From: JBDSTZ01 sp039927975
GTDB lineage: Bacteria > Pseudomonadota > Gammaproteobacteria > Burkholderiales > Burkholderiaceae_D
NCBI GenBank assembly: GCA_039927975.1
Contig: JBDSTZ010000500.1
Location: 1-27,519 of the forward strand
Reading direction: 5' to 3'
DNA length: 27,519 nt
In this document: piece by piece, positions 22,882 through 27,519 of the stretch
Numbering within the stretch: position 1 is the stretch's first letter
How the letters are laid out: the number at the start of each line of letters is the position of its first letter
Program-made: the position numbers and the translations under genes
The notes under the pieces: model-generated
The model's database searches: none
Told to the model about the DNA's origin: nothing
The model's input: the letters and a program-made list of their open reading frames with translations, nothing else

Positions 22882-24612
22882 TTACGGCGTCGGAATCATA
22901 TCGATCGCATCGTAGGACATGCCGGGACTGAGGTACGTGGTCCCGGTCGATCCGCTGATCGCGCTGATGGTCAAGGTATTGGTCCCGGCCACCAGCGTGC
23001 CGGCCGGAATATCCCAGCTGTACATGGTGTTGTTGCCGCGGTAGCTGCCCGCCGTCAGGTTGCGGGTCGTTGGCTGGGTCGAGGCGGCCGGATTGGCCGG
23101 CGCCCAGCTATTGAGCAGCGGCTTCGGCCGGGCGCCCGAGAAGGCCGTCGTGATGCCGACGCGCAGCGTGTAGTTGGTCGCCGCCTGGGCTGAGGTCAGG
23201 TTGAACTTGATCACCCGGTTGTCGTTGACGCTCTTCCATTGATAAGCCGGCCAGCCGGTCGCCGCCGACGACGATCCGATCGTGAAATTGCCGGTGTTCC
23301 AGGAACTCATGCGCACGTCGGACGGGTGCATGCTGGTAACCTTGGTGCCATTCAGGAATTCGGTCGGCGCGCCGTCCCAGTTACCGATGCGCCACAGCTG
23401 GTTCGACTTGGTCGGGTCGCCCGAGAGGGTGATGGTGTTGAGCGCCACGGTGCCGCCGGCCGTCACCGTCACGCTGCGGGTGTCCACCGCCAACTCGTTC
23501 TTGTAAATCTTCATCGTGTAGGTGCCCGGCCGCATCCCGGTGCAGTTGAAGCTGCCGGTTGTCGCGTCGGCCGTCGCCCAGTACTGCGCGTTGGCGTTCG
23601 AGAAGCCGACGGTGTAGCCGAAACTGGTGTCGCGGTTGTTGATGCCGACGCCGGCAACGCGGCCGCGCCCGGTCGGCGCCACATAACCGGTCAGACCCAT
23701 CGAACCGAACCAGGAGGTGTCGACCGTGCCTGGCGCGCCGCCGCTGGTGAAGACCAGGGTGTAGGCGTTGAGAACGCTGGTCCGGTAGGCCTCGGTCTGG
23801 CTTTCGCCATAATTCACGATGTAGGTAATTTCCTGATTCGTGTCGGTGCCCTGGTTCATCAGGCTGCGGAAGAAAGGACCGCCCGAATTGCCTTCGTTGT
23901 TGTCGCGCACCATCCACACGCCGACGCTGCTGCCGGTCGCGCCGATATACGACCAATCCTTCAGGCGCTGGTTGGAGTAGTGCTTGGAACGGGTGGTGCC
24001 GTCGGCCATGCCAAAAATGTCGCCGGACTCGATAGCGCCGGTATTGTTGCGGATGTTGGACGGGGTTGGGCCGTTTGGCAGTACGGCGATCGGAATGCGC
24101 ACGATGTAGCGCGCCAGGCCCAGCGTGTCCGGCTCGCTCGTGAAATAGGTGCCCATGTAAATCTTGGCGTCGCCGCGGTGGGCCATGTAGTAGTGGGTCA
24201 GGTTGCCGGCGTTGACGGTCACCTTGATGTAATCGGTGCCGACCGTGGTGGCGCTCACGTTCACCGCCGACACGCCGCTGTAGAGGAAGTCGAAACCGGA
24301 ATTGACTTGGCTGCCGCGCGACTGGTCCTGGTACTGCACGCCGTTATAGATCATCGAGGCGATATCGCCGGCCGACTGGGTGCTCGAGCCGTTGTCGACG
24401 CGGCGCACCTTGAAGACCAGGCCGGCGCCGGTGTCGATGGTGTAGAAGTTGGCGTCCGAGCTCAGGCCGAAGGTTTCGACCCCGGCGGTGGCGAGCAGGG
24501 TCGGCTGCTGTGCCGAGCTGGCATCAGAGCCAGTACCGGCCCCGCAACCGCCGAGAAGGGATGCTGCGACCAGGCTGGCCGCGACGGCAATCAGGTGCTT
24601 ATTGGTTTTCAA
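22882..24612 (-). CDS. Rhamnogalacturonan lyase-like lipoprotein (polysaccharide lyase family 4)
   Basis: The preferred start is TTG at 24610-24612, nine bases after GGAG (24622-24625). A frame from TTG 24627 would overlap that ribosome site. This gives 576 residues. A basic start and hydrophobic core lead to the lipobox LGGC (Cys23), so the protein is probably tethered to the outer membrane. The rest matches the three-part family 4 lyases: a large beta-sandwich (to about residue 320) with AHRGDAKIYMGTYF, GMADGTTRSKHYSNQR (Lys210, the position expected for the catalytic Lys) and DNNEGNSGGPFF; a small fibronectin-like domain (about 325-395); and a C-terminal jelly-roll binding domain beginning LWRIGNWDG. 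It would cleave the rhamnogalacturonan I backbone of pectin by beta-elimination, pointing to plant-derived carbon. No pectin-uptake genes are adjacent. Confidence 0.9.
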   Translation of the reverse strand: MKTNKHLIAVAASLVAASLLGGCGAGTGSDASSAQQPTLLATAGVETFGLSSDANFYTIDTGAGLVFKVRRVDNGSSTQSAGDIASMIYNGVQYQDQSRGSQVNSGFDFLYSGVSAVNVSATTVGTDYIKVTVNAGNLTHYYMAHRGDAKIYMGTYFTSEPDTLGLARYIVRIPIAVLPNGPTPSNIRNNTGAIESGDIFGMADGTTRSKHYSNQRLKDWSYIGATGSSVGVWMVRDNNEGNSGGPFFRSLMNQGTDTNQEITYIVNYGESQTEAYRTSVLNAYTLVFTSGGAPGTVDTSWFGSMGLTGYVAPTGRGRVAGVGINNRDTSFGYTVGFSNANAQYWATADATTGSFNCTGMRPGTYTMKIYKNELAVDTRSVTVTAGGTVALNTITLSGDPTKSNQLWRIGNWDGAPTEFLNGTKVTSMHPSDVRMSSWNTGNFTIGSSSAATGWPAYQWKSVNDNRVIKFNLTSAQAATNYTLRVGITTAFSGARPKPLLNSWAPANPAASTQPTTRNLTAGSYRGNNTMYSWDIPAGTLVAGTNTLTISAISGSTGTTYLSPGMSYDAIDMIPTP

Positions 24613-24644
24613 TTTGTATATCTCCAAAATTCTCGTTTTTAGTT

Positions 24645-24660
24645 CCGGCCTTGTGGCCGG
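24645..24660 (-). other. Stable hairpin in the lyase 5' leader
   Basis: CCGGCC and GGCCGG pair perfectly around a four-base loop, about 20 bases upstream of the ribosome site of the lyase gene and downstream of its promoter. There is no T-run after it on the minus strand, so it is not a terminator for that message. It may stabilise the 5' end or regulate translation. Confidence 0.6.
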
Positions 24661-24680
24661 TTGTATTTACTGCGGAAACG

Positions 24681-24709
24681 AGTATTCGATTTTCAATTAA
24701 CAGAGTCAA
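24681..24709 (-). promoter_or_regulatory. Sigma-70 type promoter of the lyase gene
   Basis: On the minus strand TTGACT (24709-24704) is followed after exactly 17 bases by AATACT (24686-24681). The -35 matches the TTGACA consensus at five of six positions and the -10 matches TATAAT at four of six. Transcription would begin near 24674, giving a leader of about 60 bases that contains the hairpin at 24645-24660. Confidence 0.7.
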
Positions 24710-24935
24710 TCCACGTCGGATTGAAAACGCAAACAATCGCCGCGTTGATCGATAACATTTGTATCTTTGGCGGAGTTGCCCGGTATTTGGGTGATTTTGG
24801 CTGGAATTAATATGGGAGACTTGTCGTGAATGCGATTTTCGGCATAGCTCGACACTGGCTGGTGTTGGGCGCTAACAACTGCCGGCTTCGACAACGCCGC
24901 TGCGTTCGGCCATGCTGCCGTTACGGGGATGGCTG
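24710..24935. other. Non-coding region upstream of the lyase promoter
   Basis: Together with the lyase leader this makes over 300 bases without a convincing gene. The part 24710-24830 is AT-rich and could hold binding sites for a regulator of the lyase gene, but no clear palindrome was found. A 36-codon frame from GTG 24826 has a purine-rich site upstream (GGGAGA) but its product is Arg/Cys-rich and not convincing. Confidence 0.4.
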
Positions 24936-25082
24936 ATGAAAACGCGGGATGATGTGACTACTTTTGCGGATGCCGCAAGGGCGTTCTGCGAATTGGCCGA
25001 GGGAGCGCCCGGGCCAGGCGAGCTGGCGATGCTGACAGCGCGACGTCATTTGTCGCGGCTGAATTCGCTCGCTCTCGACTAG
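24936..25082 (+). pseudogene. Possible truncated DUF5063-like gene
   Basis: A 48-codon frame starts at ATG 24936 with GGGGA at 24924-24928 and ends TAG 25080-25082. Its product carries FADAARAFCELAEG and then LTARRHLSRLNSLALD. This looks like the N-terminal helices of DUF5063-type proteins (F..AA..FC..IE, then a LARLYAAAL-like helix), which are normally much longer. If so this is a broken copy. Nothing similar continues downstream in any frame. The match is by eye and short, so this may be chance. Confidence 0.3.
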
Positions 25083-25219
25083 TCGATCCTCCCGCGTGGA
25101 GACCGAGGACGCAGGCGGCATACCGTCGCGAAAGCACTGTGATCATTATTCGACGGCTCTCGATCCGGAATGGTCTTACGCAGGACTGCAGTGGTCCCGG
25201 ATGGCTGGATGGCAGAGCC

Positions 25220-25606
25220 TCACTGGCCTTGCGGCGGCTCCCACAGCTCGACCTTGTTGCCGTCCGGGTCGAACACCCAGCCGAACTTGCCGTATTCCGA
25301 TTCGTCGACCTTGTCGTCGACACGGCATGCTTCGGCCCGCAAGGCCGCGAGCAGGGCGTGCAGGTCGTGGACGCGATAGTTGATCATGAATGGCGCGGAA
25401 CCAGGCGCGAACGTGTCCGAGTCGGCCTTGAACGCGTTCCACATTGTCGTGCCCGTGCCGCTCGGATTGTCGGGGCCTGACCATTCGAAAGCGACACCGC
25501 CCCATGGCTCCACGTTCATCCCAAGATGCACCCTATACCACTCGGACAGCGCCTTGGGGTCAGGGGATTTGAAGAAGATACCGCCGATACCGGTCACACG
25601 TTTCAT
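25220..25606 (-). CDS. VOC superfamily (glyoxalase/bleomycin-resistance-like) protein
   Basis: This 128-residue protein has the two beta-alpha-beta-beta-beta modules of the vicinal oxygen chelate fold. The first starts with VTGIGGIFFKSPDPKALSEWY and the second begins around MINYRVHDLHALLAAL. The end FGWVFDPDGNKVELWEPP is characteristic of the superfamily and includes the C-terminal metal-ligand Glu in VELWE. The position that usually carries the first metal-binding His or Glu is Gly in GIGGIFF, so metal binding is uncertain. GGAGA lies eight bases before the ATG at 25604-25606. Members include lyases, dioxygenases and antibiotic-binding proteins; the substrate is unknown. It stands alone. Confidence 0.92.
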   Translation of the reverse strand: MKRVTGIGGIFFKSPDPKALSEWYRVHLGMNVEPWGGVAFEWSGPDNPSGTGTTMWNAFKADSDTFAPGSAPFMINYRVHDLHALLAALRAEACRVDDKVDESEYGKFGWVFDPDGNKVELWEPPQGQ

Positions 25607-25844
25607 AGTGGATTCTCCGCGTAATCGCTAGCGCGGCGATGGCCTGCGCCGATGTTGTGTCTGCCCAGGTCACATGCGCGGTGGCCGGAGGCGCGTCTTA
25701 TTGCCTCGACAACGGTACTAGCATGTTAAAGGAAGATCAAGTTGTTTAGTTGCCCAGCCCGCGATCGGGCGGGGGAGGCTGAATGAGTAGAGCAATGAAG
25801 AGGAGCCTTAACTGAACGGCATTTTGCCCAAAGACGCCTTTTCT

Positions 25845-26102
25845 TTAGTAGTGATATCGGCAGGAAATTATCAATAGCACGTCGTCATCGGCTTGGTACA
25901 CAAGACGATTCGTTTCATCGATTCGGCGAGACCAGAGGCCGGACAGGTTTCCCTTGAGTGGCTCAGGCTTGCCGACCCCGGCGAACGGGTCGCGTTGCGC
26001 ATCTTTGATTAATAAGTTGATTCGCCTTAAGGTACGCTTGTCTTGACCTTGCCAGTAAATATAGTCATTCCAGCATTCATCCGTGAATTGCAGGTTCCGC
26101 AT
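25845..26102 (-). CDS. yoeB: YoeB toxin (Txe/YoeB family ribosome-dependent mRNA interferase)
   Basis: The 85-residue protein matches E. coli YoeB over its whole length: ECWNDYIYWQ, KPEPLKGNLSGLWSRRI and the terminal SCRYHY. The residues that correspond to the catalytic set of E. coli YoeB (Glu46, Arg65, His83) are present as Glu47, Arg66 and His84, followed by the terminal Tyr, so the toxin looks intact. YoeB cuts mRNA in the ribosomal A site and stops translation when free of its antitoxin. The gene starts seven bases after the antitoxin stop codon and belongs to the same operon. Confidence 0.96.
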   Translation of the reverse strand: MRNLQFTDECWNDYIYWQGQDKRTLRRINLLIKDAQRDPFAGVGKPEPLKGNLSGLWSRRIDETNRLVYQADDDVLLIISCRYHY

Positions 26103-26109
26103 GTGAAGA

Positions 26110-26376
26110 TTACTCGGCGTCGGGTGGCTCGATTAGCTCCCGAGGCTGAACGCGACCAGCGCGGGCTTGGGCGATCGATCGAGCCAAGTGGGCCGCGTTA
26201 GCTGGCGAGCTCAGCAAGTGAACGGTCTCCATTAAGCTGCTGTAATGATCGAAGGACATGATCACGGCATCCGGCGCATCGCGGCGCGCGATAACGGTTA
26301 TGTCAGCATCCTCAACAACCTGATCAATTACCGCACGTAGGCTTCCGCGAGCGTCAGAAAAATTGATGATTCGCAT
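26110..26376 (-). CDS. yefM: YefM/Phd family antitoxin
   Basis: From ATG 26374-26376, with GGAG (26383-26386) six bases upstream, the antitoxin has 88 residues; a frame from 26394 would include that ribosome site and is rejected. The N-terminal DNA-binding part reads MRIINFSDARGSLRAVIDQV, then VIARRDAPDAVIMSFDHYSSL as in Phd/YefM proteins. The C-terminal tail, which wraps the toxin, is acidic and proline-containing (RELIEPPDAE). It neutralises YoeB and represses the operon, more strongly as a complex with the toxin. It directly precedes yoeB. Confidence 0.95.
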   Translation of the reverse strand: MRIINFSDARGSLRAVIDQVVEDADITVIARRDAPDAVIMSFDHYSSLMETVHLLSSPANAAHLARSIAQARAGRVQPRELIEPPDAE

Positions 26377-26470
26377 TTTGTACTCCATTTTCAATCAGTG
26401 TCGGTTTCAGCGTAGCTATGGGTAACAGTATAGGTATCAGGATCGAACGAGATTTTGATAGCTCACAATG

Positions 26471-26494
26471 ACTTGTACCTTAAATAGTACAAGT
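26471..26494. promoter_or_regulatory. Palindrome, likely YefM-YoeB operator
   Basis: ACTTGTAC (26471-26478) and GTACAAGT (26487-26494) form a perfect inverted repeat around an eight-base spacer. Each arm contains the TGTAC core known from YefM operators in E. coli. A further TTTGTAC half-site lies at 26377-26383, between ribosome site and start of the antitoxin gene. A TATACT hexamer on the minus strand at 26427-26432 could be the -10 element; no good -35 pairs with it, so the exact promoter is uncertain. Confidence 0.6.
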
Positions 26495-26732
26495 AAGTGT
26501 ATAGCGCGAGGCCACAGGATAGCAAGCGCCTTTTCCGGTAAAAATTTAGGCCGGGCGGATTCTGGAAAGACCGGCGGACTCCGGGGCTGGGATCCCAGAA
26601 GTGGGGTGGGGATTCATCGAGAGTCCCCGCGGGCGAGGGCGTTGTTGCGGGGATTGGCTGCGCCTCAACCTGCGCGCAACTTTCGTCGTGTGCAGGTTGA
26701 CAGTGGTGGCGGGACTGCCAGACCATGCGATC
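26495..26732. other. Non-coding region between toxin-antitoxin operator and small membrane protein
   Basis: No convincing gene is seen; together with the operator region it makes about 350 bases without a gene. A possible hairpin is formed by TCCCCGC (26624-26630) and GCGGGGA (26647-26653). The open frame of the small membrane protein continues upstream to ATG 26601, but that leader has no coding character. Confidence 0.4.
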
Positions 26733-26954
26733 ATGGACGACGCGGGCGCTGGATTGGAAAAAGACGTAGCCGCCATCAAAATCGATGTTGCGGTGATTAA
26801 AGCCAATGGTGCAACGAAGTTGGATATCGCTGAACTGCGCGCGGAAATGCGTACCACGGTAGCGGAAGCGAAGACCAACATTGTCCTGTGGGTTGTCAGC
26901 GCGATCTTCCTGGCGCAACTCTTGCCGTCGTTGCTCAAGATCTTCCTCAAGTGA
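26733..26954 (+). CDS. Small coiled-coil protein with C-terminal membrane anchor
   Basis: The preferred ATG 26733 gives 73 residues. The first part is a heptad-like helix (LEKDVAAIKIDVAVIKANGATKLD read in two pieces), then a second charged helix with ELRAEMRTTVAEAKT. The last 25 residues are one transmembrane segment (IVLWVVSAIFLAQLLPSLL) with a short lysine-containing tail. Such tail-anchored coiled-coil proteins are common in Massilia-like genomes and in phage-related contexts, but the function is not known. No ribosome site is visible for this ATG; the same frame is open from ATG 26601, so the start is uncertain and the gene could be a 5'-damaged copy. Confidence 0.6.
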   Translation: MDDAGAGLEKDVAAIKIDVAVIKANGATKLDIAELRAEMRTTVAEAKTNIVLWVVSAIFLAQLLPSLLKIFLK

Positions 26955-27364
26955 TCAGGATTCGCGCGGGCAGTGCTGCTTCGTTCGGCCTGCCGGTCGC
27001 GTGATGTCGTGCTGTTCGCTGCAAGCTGACGCTGGATTGCTGGCTTACCTGCACGCTATCGATCGGGACTTAATCGCTGTTCGCGGAGGCGGAAGGTAAG
27101 AAATTGCCACGCGATTTCACGCGGACCGGACGAATCGGAGAGCCTCGCCTCGCAAGGAGTACCTTCCTTGCAAGGCAGACCTGCTGGGCAGGGGCACAGC
27201 AGTGCGGTGCCGTTTCCCCGACTTTACCGCTCACAGGCGCAAGTCGCTCCGCCAGTTCACATCTGTGGAACCAAGCCCGCGTCCGCAACTTCATCGTGCG
27301 GAGATTGGGTGTTCTATTCCCCGCATTTTTTGCGGCGATTGACGTGCGCATGTGGAGCCATTCT
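26955..27364. other. Non-coding region of about 400 bases
   Basis: No supported gene was found on either strand. A hairpin is possible between GCAAGGA (27152-27158) and TCCTTGC (27165-27171). A smaller one, CCGCA / TGCGG around a T-rich loop, lies near 27321-27335, shortly before the next start codon. Confidence 0.4.
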
Positions 27365-27519
27365 ATGATGGCAATGGCCGTATGGCCCGGGCCGTGGGTG
27401 CTCTGTTTCTCGCTCGCTTCTGCCAGCTCATTCGCAAGCAGACCAACGATGGACGTCGCTCACTTCAATCAACGACAACTGACAGGCCGCTGGGACATCA
27501 GCGAAGGTTTGATTCCCGC
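27365..27519 (+). CDS. Start of a probable secreted protein, cut by the window end
   Basis: An open frame begins at ATG 27365 with GGAG at 27354-27357, seven bases upstream, and runs to the window end without a stop. Its first 24 or so residues look like a signal peptide: hydrophobic core WVLCFSLASASS followed by a possible cleavage after SFA. The start of the mature part, THF-like polar sequence ending LTGRWDISEGLIP, is too short to assign a family. The frame, ribosome site and signal peptide together support a real gene, but a second ATG (27368) directly follows and could be the start instead. Confidence 0.55.
   Translation, partial: MMAMAVWPGPWVLCFSLASASSFASRPTMDVAHFNQRQLTGRWDISEGLIP

Noticed and set aside
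23239..24642. Open frame of about 467 codons antisense to the PL4-like lyase
   Set aside because: Gly/Val/Arg/His-rich shadow product; the lyase frame has a promoter, ribosome site, lipobox and family motifs.
24826..24936. 36-codon frame from GTG with a purine-rich site upstream
   Set aside because: Product is rich in Arg and Cys, with no recognisable motif; too short to support.
25757..25772. GC-rich hairpin downstream of yoeB considered as terminator
   Set aside because: There is no T-run after it on the minus strand, so it does not meet the criteria for a rho-independent terminator.
27070..27351. 93-codon frame on the minus strand
   Set aside because: No ribosome site, composition typical of non-coding GC-rich DNA, and it runs across two hairpins in an otherwise empty region.

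Overview
The window looks like a chromosomal segment of a GC-rich, motile, Gram-negative betaproteobacterium. Gene content (TonB receptor, cbpA-cbpM, a FliT-like chaperone, di-haem cytochrome c, several lipoproteins, sigma-28-type flagellin promoter) fits the Oxalobacteraceae (Massilia/Duganella/Janthinobacterium-like). That assignment is inference from gene families and base composition; there is no rRNA or marker gene to prove it.

Layout. 1-3.0 kb: the 3' end of a TonB-dependent receptor, a convergent fliT-like gene, a SAM methyltransferase with an N-terminal heptad-repeat region, and a CsbD-like stress protein followed by two tandem terminators. 3.0-3.7 kb: an unknown lipoprotein. 3.8-10.1 kb: a tightly packed lipid-metabolism island. 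An SDR dehydrogenase and a patatin-like protein (ATGA overlap) diverge from ynbD- and ynbA-like genes (PAP2/dual-specificity phosphatase and CDP-alcohol phosphatidyltransferase). Those converge on ynbC- and ynbB-like genes (hydrolase-methyltransferase fusion and CDP-diglyceride synthase). Together the ynbABCD set plus two extra genes look like a dedicated, poorly understood phospholipid or glycolipid pathway. 10.3-18.9 kb: a second CsbD protein, a dipeptidyl peptidase IV-like S9 peptidase, a MATE exporter, a stand-alone TipAS-domain protein, a di-haem cytochrome c, the cbpA-cbpM chaperone pair and a SulP anion transporter.

19.0-22.7 kb: a PfpI/DJ-1 protein, then the most striking gene of the window. 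This is a 554-residue flagellin whose variable central region is replaced by a zinc-metallopeptidase domain (HEMTH plus a downstream WFVEG), i.e. a flagellinolysin. It has a near-consensus sigma-28 promoter. It is followed by a lipoprotein joining a transglutaminase-like Cys-His-Asp domain to TPR repeats. 22.8-24.7 kb: a family PL4-like rhamnogalacturonan lyase lipoprotein with a clear promoter, a TTG start and its own terminator.

24.7-27.5 kb is gene-poor and looks more accessory. It holds a possible DUF5063-like remnant, a VOC protein, a yefM-yoeB toxin-antitoxin pair with a perfect upstream palindrome, a small coiled-coil membrane protein and the start of a secreted protein that runs off the window. 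No tRNA, rRNA, insertion sequence, prophage integrase or CRISPR array was recognised.
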